From an uncultured bacterium (GTDB taxonomy: Bacteria > Planctomycetota > Phycisphaerae > Phycisphaerales > SM1A02), in contig CAIPQY010000224.1 in NCBI GenBank assembly GCA_903867275.1, forward strand, positions 1-24,676: a stretch of DNA of 24,676 bases, in the 5' to 3' direction. Under the pieces are notes generated by a model. It saw nothing but the letters and a program-made list of their open reading frames with translations. It had not been told where the DNA came from and ran no database searches. The translations under genes were made by a program, and so were the position numbers. This document shows, piece after piece, positions 1 through 8,247 of this stretch. How positions within the stretch are numbered: the first letter of the stretch is position 1; the number at the start of each line of letters is the position of its first letter.

Positions 1-164
1 CCCGAGCCCAGCGTCTCGCGGCCCAGCACCGCCACATCCAGCGTCAGTTGGGTGTCGTTGCGGATCTGCACCTGCGTGGCATGGTTGGCGCACCCGGTGG
101 CCAGCACGCTCATGAGCAGCCCATGTGCCCATGCGGCAAGGATCATCGCGGTACGGCGCGTCAT
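1..164 (-). CDS. Putative lipoprotein, 5' end only (runs off left edge)
   Basis: Reading the minus strand from ATG at 164 gives 54 open codons to the window edge. The product begins MTRRTAMILAAWAHGLLMSV and continues into LATGC, a clear lipobox with Cys at about residue 25. Positive residues sit at the extreme N-terminus and a hydrophobic stretch precedes the Cys, so this looks like a type II signal peptide for a membrane-anchored lipoprotein. The mature part that is visible (NHATQVQIRNDTQLTLDVAV) is too short to assign a family. An in-frame ATG at 179 is an alternative start that would add five residues. The gene is divergent from gatB, with a gap of roughly 57 bases. Function unknown; I am fairly sure it is coding because of the intact signal peptide. 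Confidence 0.6.
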   Translation of the reverse strand, partial: MTRRTAMILAAWAHGLLMSVLATGCANHATQVQIRNDTQLTLDVAVLGRETLGS

Positions 165-221
165 GCAGGTTCGGTGCATGGCGACAGCCTAGTCGAGGTC
201 CATCCGTCGCATGCGCGGTCT

Positions 222-1747
<1,526 letters not shown>

Positions 1748-1751
<4 letters not shown>

Positions 1752-2308
1752 GCAACCTGCTGTATGAACCCGCCGAGGTGGTGGTGCCGGCCGCCGCGAT
1801 CGCCGACCGCGTGCCAACGCTTGCGCAGGAGATCGTGCAGGCCTACGGCCACGGTGCCGAGGGCATCGTGATCGTGCCCTTGATGACCGGTGCGTTCGTG
1901 TTCGCCGCCGACCTGGTGCGCCGCATTCCCAATCGCCTGCGCGTGGATGTTGCCACGGTGCGCAGCTACGGCAGCGGCACGGTGTCGCAGGGGCCGCGCA
2001 TCGAGGGGGTGATGCCGAGCGTGCAGGGCCGCCACGTGCTGCTTGTCGACGACATTCTGGACAGTGGTCGCACGCTCACCTTCCTGCGACAAAACATGAT
2101 GGAGCGCGGCGCCGGCAGTGTCCGCAGCTGCGTGCTGCTTCGCAAGAAGCTGCCGGCCGCGATGGCCACGCCCTGCGAGTTCGTGGGCTTCGACATCGAC
2201 GACCTGTTCGTGGCCGGCTACGGCCTCGACTACGACGGCTGGTTCCGCAACCTGCCCGATGTGGTGAGCCTGCGCAAGGTCGGCGAGCAGGCGCCGATCG
2301 TTCGCTGA
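1748..2308 (+). CDS. hpt: Hypoxanthine phosphoribosyltransferase
   Basis: This is a purine-salvage phosphoribosyltransferase that joins hypoxanthine (and usually guanine) to PRPP, giving IMP or GMP in the cytosol. The 186-residue length is normal. The PRPP-binding loop VLLVDDILDSGRTL lies at about residues 97-110. The N-terminal core strand VIVPLMTGAFVFAADLVRRI and the C-terminal FVGFDIDDLFVAGYGLDYDG block, which contacts the base and magnesium, are both typical of HPRT rather than APRT or Xpt. The start ATG overlaps the gatB stop (ATGA at 1748-1751), so translation is probably coupled. The gene ends only 7 bases from the convergent dnaJ-like stop codon, leaving no room for a conventional downstream terminator. 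Confidence 0.93.
2278..2299. terminator. Possible hairpin inside the 3' end of hpt
   Basis: An inverted repeat with 8-base arms (one G-T pair) and a 6-base loop lies just before the hpt stop, at 2278-2285 and 2292-2299. The neighbouring genes converge with 7 bases between stops, so a terminator would have to lie in coding sequence, as appears to happen at the end of truD. There is no T-tract after it. A stem of this length can arise by chance in GC-rich coding DNA, so confidence is low. Confidence 0.22.
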
Positions 2309-2315
2309 CGGCGGT

Positions 2316-3212
2316 TCAGCGCTTCGCGTTCCACGGCGCGTCCGCGCGCGGATCCGGCTCGGTGGCCTTCATGCGCTCCAGCGCCGCGCGATCCTCGTCG
2401 TTGAGCGTCTTGGGCGCTTCCACGCGGATCAACGCGTACAGATCGCCGGTGTCGCCCTTGGCCGCGACGCCCTTGCCCTTCAGTCGCAGTCGCTTGCCGC
2501 TTGCGGTGCCGGCCGGCACGCGCAGCGTTGCGGTGCCCTCGAGCAGCGGCACTTCCACGCTGGTGCCGAGTGCGCACTCCGCGATCGAGATGGGCACCTC
2601 CACGATCACGTCCAGACCTTCGCGGCGGAACCACGGATGCGGCGCCACGGAGATGTGCAGCACCAGGTCGCCGGCGGGTCCGCCGCCCATGCCTTCGCCA
2701 CCCTTGCCGCGCAGGCGCAGATCGCCGCCGCTCTCGATGCCCGGCGGAATGCGCACATCCAGGCTGATGGGCTGGCCGTTGCTCTCGAGACTCACGTGAC
2801 GCACGCCGCCGAGCGCCGCGGTCATGAAGTCCACGGTGATGCGGCTCTCCAGATCCTCGCCCGCGCGCGCGCCGCCGCGACGGCCACCTGCGCGCCGCGC
2901 ACCGCCGCCCATGAAGTCGCCGAAGATCTCCTCGAAGGTGGAGGCGTCCACGTTGCCCCAGCCACCCTGCGCGCCACCCGGCGCGCCACCCATCGACGGA
3001 CCGGCATGGCCGAACTGGTCGAACTGCTTGCGCTTCTGCGCATCCGACAGCAGGTCGTAGGCCTCCTGGATCTCCTTGAACTTGGCGCCGGCCTCGGCGG
3101 TCTTGTTGAGATCCGGATGGAACTTCTTCGCCAGCTTGCGGTGTGCCTCGCGGATCTGCTCCGGGGTGGCGGAGCGCGGAACGCCAAGGATGTCGTAGGG
3201 GTCGCGCGGCAT
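2316..3212 (-). CDS. DnaJ-family co-chaperone without zinc finger (CbpA/DnaJ type B)
   Basis: This co-chaperone would stimulate the ATPase of an Hsp70 (DnaK) and deliver unfolded clients. The J domain spans about residues 1-70 with the HPD motif at 32-34 (KKFHPDLNK). A Gly/Phe/Arg-rich linker follows (about 70-125, including EEIFGDFMGGG), then the beta-sandwich C-terminal substrate-binding domains (LDVRIPPGIESGGDLRLRGKG and LRVPAGTASGKRLRLKGKG). The four CxxCxGxG zinc-finger repeats of true DnaJ are absent, so it is a type II protein like CbpA. From ATG 3212 the length is 298 residues. The frame extends 18 codons upstream, but that would overlap the EIIA gene and precede the J domain. It starts only 4 bases after the EIIA stop, so it is probably the last gene of the metK operon. 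Confidence 0.88.
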   Translation of the reverse strand: MPRDPYDILGVPRSATPEQIREAHRKLAKKFHPDLNKTAEAGAKFKEIQEAYDLLSDAQKRKQFDQFGHAGPSMGGAPGGAQGGWGNVDASTFEEIFGDFMGGGARRAGGRRGGARAGEDLESRITVDFMTAALGGVRHVSLESNGQPISLDVRIPPGIESGGDLRLRGKGGEGMGGGPAGDLVLHISVAPHPWFRREGLDVIVEVPISIAECALGTSVEVPLLEGTATLRVPAGTASGKRLRLKGKGVAAKGDTGDLYALIRVEAPKTLNDEDRAALERMKATEPDPRADAPWNAKR

Positions 3213-3216
3213 GGCG

Positions 3217-3678
3217 TCACCCAGCCGTCTCGGCCTTCCGGAACAGCTCGAAGAGTTCCTGGGCACTGCGCGCGGCGTAGGTCTTCTCGCGGAAGACCGG
3301 GTCGGTCATGAGCCGGCTCAGGCGGCCCAGCGCCTGCACGTGCTCGGTCACCTTGTCCGGCGGGCTCACCAGCATCACGATCAGCTTCACCGGCTTGCGG
3401 TCGATGCTGTCGTACTCGATGGGCTGGGTCGGCATGCCGATCGCCATGGCCAGGCGCTTCACCGCCGCGCCCTTGCCGTGCGGAATGGCCAGGCCTTCGC
3501 CAATGCCGGTGCTTCGCTGCGATTCGCGGGCCCACACCGCGGCCTTCAGTTCGGCCGCGTCGCCCACCGCGCCGGCCGCAGCCAGCACGTCCACCAGCTC
3601 TTCGATGGCAGCGCGCTTCTCGGTGGCCAGCAGGGGCACCTTCACGCAGTCGGGCTTGAGCACGTCGAGGCAGTTCAT
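3217..3678 (-). CDS. PTS EIIA domain protein, fructose/nitrogen type (PtsN-like)
   Basis: This is a single-domain EIIA of 153 residues. In the family, a His accepts phosphate from HPr or NPr, either for sugar uptake or, in EIIA-Ntr, to report on nitrogen, potassium or carbon state. The phospho-acceptor motif LAIPHGKG is intact, with His at about residue 67. Typical C-terminal elements are present (VMLVSPPDKVTEHVQALGRLSRLM and FREKTYAARSAQELFELF). The ATG at 3678 is chosen because GGGGAG (3686-3691) sits 7 bases upstream; a TTG at 3693 is the longer alternative. It lies between rsmB (31-base gap) and the dnaJ-like gene (4-base gap). No EIIB, EIIC, EI or HPr gene is nearby, so a regulatory rather than transport role is likely. 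The second EIIA at 14884-15339 is a different, distant member. Confidence 0.87.
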   Translation of the reverse strand: MNCLDVLKPDCVKVPLLATEKRAAIEELVDVLAAAGAVGDAAELKAAVWARESQRSTGIGEGLAIPHGKGAAVKRLAMAIGMPTQPIEYDSIDRKPVKLIVMLVSPPDKVTEHVQALGRLSRLMTDPVFREKTYAARSAQELFELFRKAETAG

Positions 3679-3685
3679 GCTGTGG

Positions 3686-3691
3686 CTCCCC
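3686..3691 (-). promoter_or_regulatory. Ribosome binding site deciding the EIIA start
   Basis: GGGGAG on the minus strand lies 7 bases before the ATG at 3678. This supports that start over the in-frame TTG 15 bases upstream, which this site overlaps. Confidence 0.6.
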
Positions 3692-3709
3692 AAAGGGAAT
3701 CGGGCAATG

Positions 3710-5080
3710 TTACCGCGCGGCCGGCTTCGATTGCGCGCGCGGAATCACGCCCTCGAACAGGGCGGCGAAGGATCCATCCCGGTAGGCGGCCGCGGGTTCC
3801 CCCGGCAGGCCCGCAGGCGTGCGGCGTTCGATCGAGGGCGTGACCTTGCCCAGTCGCGCCGTCAGCCATTCGATCTGCCGCTCGTTCTCCTCGGTCTCCA
3901 GGCTGCAGGTGGCGTACAGCAGGGCGCCGCCAGGCTTCAGCAGGGGCAGGTGCTCCTCCACGATCTGTCGCTGCAGCGAAACCAGCGACTGCAGCGACAT
4001 CGGGCTCAGGCGGTGGGCCGCCTCGGCGCGGCGTGGCAGCACACCCGTGTTCGAGCAGGGCACATCCAGCACCAGCAGATCGGCCTTGCCAAGCATGTCG
4101 CGAAGGTCGTTGCCCTCGGCCACGCGGATGCGACCCACGCCACCGCGCTTGGCGCGATCGGCGGTGTCCCGCAGGCTTTCGCGGCGTGGTGCATCGGGCT
4201 CGCTGGCCACCACTTCGGCCGTGGGGTGCAGTTGCGCCAGTTGCAGGCTCTTGGTGCCGCGGCCGGCGCAGGCATCCACGATCAGCGCGGGCTTCAGGTG
4301 TGCGGTGCGCTGCGCGGCCATGGCGCTCGAGATGTCCTGCACGCGTGCCAGCGGGTGCGCTGTGAGCAAGTCCACCATGGAGGCGTGATCGCCCGTCCAC
4401 AGGCACGCGCTCTCGCCGGCGACGGCTTCCGCACCCGCGGTGCCGGCAGGCAATCCGTGCACGAAGATCGGAGGCTGCACCAGCGTGTGCAACGCCAGCG
4501 CGTGCGCCTCGGCCATGCCGAAGCGGTTGATCCATCGCAGCAGCAGGTGCATGGGAAGGCCCGTGCGTTGCGCCAGGCGCTCAGGCGGCGAGGCGCTGAA
4601 CACCGGCATTCGCAGCCGCCACGCGCCGCCATCTTCCAGCGGAAGCAGATTGCACGACTCCTTGTCGCTGGCCGCATACGCCTCGGGCGTCAGGCGTTCC
4701 TCGCGCATCGACGACAGACCACGCAGCACGGCGTTCACCATGCCGCCCGCGCCCGGTCGCAGCCGGCGCTTGGCCCACTCCACGGTCTCGTCCACCGCGG
4801 CGTGCTCGGGAATGCGATCCATCAGGAACAGCTGCGCCGCGCCGCCAAGCAGCGCCGCCTGCAGCGGAAACTCCACCTTCGCCCACGGTCGCGTGAGCTG
4901 CCGTTCAAGCAGCGTCTTCAGCGTCAGCCATCGACGAACCGCCTGGCGCTCGATCATGCGCGCCAGTGCGGCGTCGCGCGGATCGAGTTCGGGCAGCTCG
5001 TCGCGCGGCGGATCCAGACGCGGCCAAACTTCCGCGTGATCGGCGAGCCGATCGAAGGCGGCGATGCGTCCGGGGTTCAT
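3710..5080 (-). CDS. rsmB: 16S rRNA (cytosine-C5)-methyltransferase, RsmB-like
   Basis: RsmB methylates C5 of cytosine 967 (E. coli numbering) in 16S rRNA using S-adenosylmethionine. The 456-residue protein has an N-terminal NusB-like helical domain (about 30-125), a linker, and a Rossmann methyltransferase domain from about 265. SAM motif I reads VDACAGRGTKS (268-278), a variant of the common CAAPGGKT. Motif IV is DVPCSNTG (339-346) and motif VI contains TCS at 391-393, giving both the release and nucleophile cysteines of m5C enzymes. It ends with the usual DGSFAALFEG block. The start at 5080 is 10 bases after the metK stop, so the SAM-making enzyme is directly co-transcribed with a SAM-using one. 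The related RsmF/NSUN enzymes are less likely because of the NusB domain. Confidence 0.88.
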   Translation of the reverse strand: MNPGRIAAFDRLADHAEVWPRLDPPRDELPELDPRDAALARMIERQAVRRWLTLKTLLERQLTRPWAKVEFPLQAALLGGAAQLFLMDRIPEHAAVDETVEWAKRRLRPGAGGMVNAVLRGLSSMREERLTPEAYAASDKESCNLLPLEDGGAWRLRMPVFSASPPERLAQRTGLPMHLLLRWINRFGMAEAHALALHTLVQPPIFVHGLPAGTAGAEAVAGESACLWTGDHASMVDLLTAHPLARVQDISSAMAAQRTAHLKPALIVDACAGRGTKSLQLAQLHPTAEVVASEPDAPRRESLRDTADRAKRGGVGRIRVAEGNDLRDMLGKADLLVLDVPCSNTGVLPRRAEAAHRLSPMSLQSLVSLQRQIVEEHLPLLKPGGALLYATCSLETEENERQIEWLTARLGKVTPSIERRTPAGLPGEPAAAYRDGSFAALFEGVIPRAQSKPAAR

Positions 5081-5090
5081 GATCGTGCGC

Positions 5091-6314
5091 TCAGCGCGCT
5101 GCCTTCGGCTTGGTGAAGCTCTTGGGGTACTTGCGCGTCGCGGCCTGCTTCAGCGAGGGCGCCTTGTCGATGCGCTCCCAGGTGAAGGTGCCGGGACCAC
5201 CCTCGCCGGGGCGACGGCCGAAGTGGCCGTGCGTGGCGGTGGGGCTGTAGATCGGGCGCAGCAAATCGAGCGTGTCGATGATGCCCGCGGGGGTCAGGTC
5301 GAAGTGCTTGCGCACCTCCGTGGCCAGCCATGCATCGGGCACCACACCGGTGCCCTGGGTGTCGACCAGCACGCTGGTGGGCTCCGCCACGCCGATCGCG
5401 TAGCTCACCTGCACCTCGCACACGTTGGCCAGGCCGGCCGCGACGATGTTCTTGGCGATGTAGCGGCACATGTAGGCCGCGCTGCGATCCACCTTGCTCG
5501 GGTCCTTGCCGCTGAAGGCGCCGCCGCCGTGACGACCGCGACCGCCGTAGGTATCCACGATGATCTTGCGACCCGTCAGGCCGCAATCGCCGTGCGGGCC
5601 GCCGATCTCGAACTGACCGGTGGGGTTCACGTGCACCTTGATGCCGTTGCTCCACCACTTGCCGAGCACCGGCTTGATGATGTGCTTGATCACTTCCGCC
5701 TTCAGGCGCTTCTGGCCGGCGGGACCGTTCCATTCGGGCGCGTGCTGCGTGCTCAGCACCACGGTCACCACGCGCACGGGCTTCAGGCCGTCGTACTCCA
5801 CGGTGACCTGGCTCTTGGCGTCGGGACGCAGGCCCTTCACGGTGTTCTTCTCGCGCACCTCGGCCTGACGCTTCACCAGCTCGTGGCTCAGCGCGATGGG
5901 AAGCGGCATGAATTCCTTGGTCTCGTTGCAGGCGAAGCCGAACATCATGCCCTGGTCGCCGGCGCCCTGATCCTTCTTCTTCTTGCGACCCACGCCGCGC
6001 GCGATGTCGGGGCTCTGCTTGCCCAGCAGCACGTTCACGCCGCAGCTCTTGCCATCGAAGCCCTTGCTGGGGCAGTCGTAGCCCGCCTTCAGCACGGCCG
6101 CACGAACGATCTTGGGAATGTCGATGGTGGCGCGCGTGGTCACTTCACCAGCCACCACGGCGGTGCCGGTGGTCACCAGCGTCTCGCAGGCCACGCGGCT
6201 GGCCGGGTCCTTCGCGAGCATCGCATCAAGCACCGCGTCGCTGATCTGGTCGGCGAGCTTGTCGGGGTGTCCCATCGAGACGGATTCGCTGGTGAAGAGG
6301 TGCTTGGCGGCCAT
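5091..6314 (-). CDS. metK: S-adenosylmethionine synthetase
   Basis: MetK makes S-adenosylmethionine from methionine and ATP, as a cytoplasmic tetramer. All signatures are present in the 407 residues: FTSESVSMGHPDK (7-19), GAGDQGMMFGFA (117-128), GGPHGDCGLTGRK (238-250) and HGGGAFSGKDPSKVDRSAAY (262-281). The segment just before GAGDQG, which forms the mobile active-site gate in the E. coli enzyme, reads GRKKKKDQ, four lysines in a row where the E. coli sequence (recalled) has ADPL. The C-terminal tail is also basic and longer. A ribosome site GGAGAA (6321-6326) lies 6 bases before the ATG. It is the first gene of a minus-strand cluster with rsmB, EIIA and the dnaJ-like gene. The leader is too short for a SAM riboswitch. 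Confidence 0.96.
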   Translation of the reverse strand: MAAKHLFTSESVSMGHPDKLADQISDAVLDAMLAKDPASRVACETLVTTGTAVVAGEVTTRATIDIPKIVRAAVLKAGYDCPSKGFDGKSCGVNVLLGKQSPDIARGVGRKKKKDQGAGDQGMMFGFACNETKEFMPLPIALSHELVKRQAEVREKNTVKGLRPDAKSQVTVEYDGLKPVRVVTVVLSTQHAPEWNGPAGQKRLKAEVIKHIIKPVLGKWWSNGIKVHVNPTGQFEIGGPHGDCGLTGRKIIVDTYGGRGRHGGGAFSGKDPSKVDRSAAYMCRYIAKNIVAAGLANVCEVQVSYAIGVAEPTSVLVDTQGTGVVPDAWLATEVRKHFDLTPAGIIDTLDLLRPIYSPTATHGHFGRRPGEGGPGTFTWERIDKAPSLKQAATRKYPKSFTKPKAAR

Positions 6315-6356
6315 GGCTTGTTCTCCGGTGAAATGAGGATGCGATCGAAGCCAACA

Positions 6357-6402
6357 ATGGTAGCGGGGTCGGGCTGCCGCCGGGGCGGCGTCTTCCTACC
6401 AT
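6357..6402. promoter_or_regulatory. Nested inverted repeats in the metK / DUF151 divergent promoter region
   Basis: The 107-base gap between the divergent metK and DUF151 starts holds a 7-base inverted repeat, ATGGTAG at 6357-6363 and CTACCAT at 6396-6402. It encloses a second one, GCCGCC (6376-6381) and GGCGGC (6384-6389). It could be an operator serving both genes or a hairpin in the DUF151 leader, ending 6 bases before that gene's GGAGG. I could not identify convincing -35/-10 boxes. The inner repeat could be chance in GC-rich DNA. Confidence 0.35.
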
Positions 6403-6408
6403 CCGGGC

Positions 6409-6413
6409 GGAGG
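6409..6413 (+). promoter_or_regulatory. Ribosome binding site of the DUF151 gene
   Basis: GGAGG lies 8 bases before the ATG at 6422. It favours that start over the in-frame ATG at 6434. Confidence 0.6.
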
Positions 6414-6421
6414 CAGCACCC

Positions 6422-6892
6422 ATGCAAGTCACCATGCAACTCTCGCGCATCTTCATCCGGGAGATGACCGACATGCAGATCATCGAATTGAGCGAAGTGG
6501 GCGGCAGCCGCACCTTCCCGATCGTGATCGGCCTGCCGGAGGCTTTCGCCATCGAGCGCCGCCTGAAGGGCATCGAGATCCCGCGGCCGCAGACCCACGA
6601 CCTGCTCGCCAGCCTGCTCGACGCGCTGGGGGGCACGCTGCGGCGCATCGAGATCCACGACCTGCGTGAGGGCACGTTCTACGCGCGGCTGGTGATCGAG
6701 CAGGGCGGCCGCGAGGTGATGGTGGATTCGCGACCCTCCGACGCGATCGCGCTGGGTGTGGCCAAGAGCGTGCCCATTCTGGTCGACGAGGCGGTGCTCG
6801 CGCAGGCCGCGGCCGATGCCGCCGCCGGCGTGGGGCCCGTGCCCGACATCGGCCCCGAGCAGGAACCCGACGAAGAGGATGACGACGCGTGA
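6422..6892 (+). CDS. Bifunctional nuclease family protein (BFN / DUF151)
   Basis: The 156-residue protein matches the DUF151/BFN family: VTMQLSRIFIREMTDMQIIE and RTFPIVIGLPEAFAIERRL at the N-terminus, THDLLASLLDALGG in the middle, then FYARLVIEQGG and VDSRPSDAIALGVAKSVPIL. The plant member has been reported to have DNase and RNase activity; for bacterial members the role is largely inferred and often they are annotated only as DUF151. Beyond the domain (after about residue 130) there is an Ala-rich then acidic tail ending EEDDDA. The gene is cytoplasmic in appearance, with no signal peptide. It is divergent from metK and followed after 37 bases by truD, probably in the same transcript. Confidence 0.83.
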   Translation: MQVTMQLSRIFIREMTDMQIIELSEVGGSRTFPIVIGLPEAFAIERRLKGIEIPRPQTHDLLASLLDALGGTLRRIEIHDLREGTFYARLVIEQGGREVMVDSRPSDAIALGVAKSVPILVDEAVLAQAAADAAAGVGPVPDIGPEQEPDEEDDDA

Positions 6893-6929
6893 AGCAGCGA
6901 CAGGGTCCTGCCATGGATGGAGCGCGCGC

Positions 6930-8219
6930 ATGAGCACGCAGTTCTCGCCGCTGCTCACGCAGCGACTCGTCGACATGCAGCCGATCGGGGGGGTGATCAA
7001 GCAGCGTGCCGAGGACTTTCTGGTGGACGAACTGCCGCTGATCGACCCCTGCGGCGAGGGCGAGCACCTGCACATCGGCGTGCAGCGCGCCGGCATGACT
7101 CACGATGACATGGTGGACGTGATCGCGCGCCACTGCGGCGTGCCCGCGCGCGCGGTGGGTCACGCAGGCATGAAGGACAAGATGGCGGTCACGCGTCAGA
7201 CCGTGTCGGTGCATCTGCCCGGCCTGCCGGATCCGCCGGTGCTGCAGCACCCAAGCATGGAGTTCATGTGGGCCAGGCGCCACACGGCCAAGCTGCGGCC
7301 AGGCCAGCTGCGTGGCAACCGCTTTTCCATCCGCATTCGGCAGGTGAATCCGCTGCATGCGCCGCGCGTGCAGCAGGCCATGCAGGTGTTCGCCTCCCGC
7401 GGTGCACCCAATGCATTCGGTTTCCAGCGCTTCGGTCATCGGCGCAACGGCCACCTGCTGGGCATGCTGCTGGCGCAGGAGCGCTGGCAGGAACTGCTGG
7501 ATGAACTCGTCGGTGCGCGCGGCACGCCGTTTCCAGACTGGCAGCGCGAGGCGCGCGAGCGATGTGACGCCGGAGACTTCGCCGGCAGCGTGCCGCTGTG
7601 GGCGCGCGGTGACCACGCCGAGCGATGCGCCGTTCGCGCGCTGCAGCAGGGGCGCAATCCGCGCGCCGCGGTGATGGCCATTCGAGACACCACCCGCGGC
7701 TTCTGGATGAACGCCGCGCAGAGCGCCGGTTTCAACGCGGTGCTCGGCGCGCGCATGCAGCGCGGGTTGTTCGATCGATTCATCGGCGGGGATCTGGCGA
7801 ACCTGCATCCGGGACGGTCCCTGTTCCGTGTGCAGGCCGAGGCGCTGGCCGACGCCGCGCAGGCCGCAGAACTGCAGCGCCGCATCGACGCATTCGACTG
7901 TTCGCCCACGGGCCCCATGGCGGGCCCCGATGCGATGGCGCCCGAGGGTGATTGCCTGACGCTCGAGACGCAGGTGCTTGCCCAGATCGGCATGACCGTC
8001 GAAGGCTTCGCCGGCGCGCGAAACGCACCCGTTGGCGAGCGACGCAGCCTTCGCATGCATGTGGGAAGTCCGCAGGTGGAATCAGGCGTGGACGAACACG
8101 GCGGTTACATCCGCGTGGCCTTCGACCTGCCGCGCAGCGGCTACGCCACCAGCGTGCTGGCGGAGATCATGGGTGCTGCGTCCACGGAAGAAGCGAACGC
8201 CCCGCTCCAGATGGAGTGA
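6930..8219 (+). CDS. truD: tRNA pseudouridine(13) synthase
   Basis: TruD isomerises U13 of certain tRNAs to pseudouridine. The product is about 429 residues from ATG 6930. The catalytic segment HAGMKDKMAVTRQ has the Asp nucleophile at about residue 83. Other TruD hallmarks are IKQRAEDFLVDELP, LRGNRFSIRIR, PNAFGFQRFGHRRNG and the late GDCLTLETQVL region. The last part (SLRMHVGSPQVE, then YIRVAFDLPRSGYATSVLAEIM) is the usual C-terminal core strand set. A GGAG sits 7 bases before the chosen ATG; the frame is open further upstream but runs into the DUF151 gene. The stop codon lies inside a strong hairpin that probably terminates the transcript. Confidence 0.92.
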   Translation: MSTQFSPLLTQRLVDMQPIGGVIKQRAEDFLVDELPLIDPCGEGEHLHIGVQRAGMTHDDMVDVIARHCGVPARAVGHAGMKDKMAVTRQTVSVHLPGLPDPPVLQHPSMEFMWARRHTAKLRPGQLRGNRFSIRIRQVNPLHAPRVQQAMQVFASRGAPNAFGFQRFGHRRNGHLLGMLLAQERWQELLDELVGARGTPFPDWQREARERCDAGDFAGSVPLWARGDHAERCAVRALQQGRNPRAAVMAIRDTTRGFWMNAAQSAGFNAVLGARMQRGLFDRFIGGDLANLHPGRSLFRVQAEALADAAQAAELQRRIDAFDCSPTGPMAGPDAMAPEGDCLTLETQVLAQIGMTVEGFAGARNAPVGERRSLRMHVGSPQVESGVDEHGGYIRVAFDLPRSGYATSVLAEIMGAASTEEANAPLQME

Positions 8220-8230
8220 GGGGCGTTCGT
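8193..8230. terminator. Strong bidirectional hairpin overlapping the truD stop
   Basis: A 10-base perfect stem, CGAACGCCCC (8194-8203) with GGGGCGTTCG (8220-8229), encloses a second stem CTCC/GGAG (8205-8208, 8213-8216). A G-T pair extends the outer stem to 8193/8230. The truD stop (8217-8219) is inside the loop side. It sits between convergent truD and the PEP-CTERM-like gene, so it can serve both strands. There is only a weak T-rich stretch afterwards (TTCGTTGGTTCC). Confidence 0.65.
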
Positions 8231-8247
8231 TGGTTCCAAGGTTCTGA

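Noticed and set aside
48..221. N-terminal extension of GatB back to position 48
   Set aside because: No family similarity before VIIGLEIH, and it would cover the divergent lipoprotein signal peptide.
3308..5116. Plus-strand open frame of about 600 codons opposite rsmB and the EIIA gene
   Set aside because: The opposite strand has recognised proteins with catalytic motifs; this frame is Arg/Gln/Ala/His-rich noise.
6315..6421. SAM riboswitch upstream of metK
   Set aside because: The minus-strand leader is short and shows none of the SAM-I or SAM-II conserved elements I would expect. The inverted repeat is not in that form.
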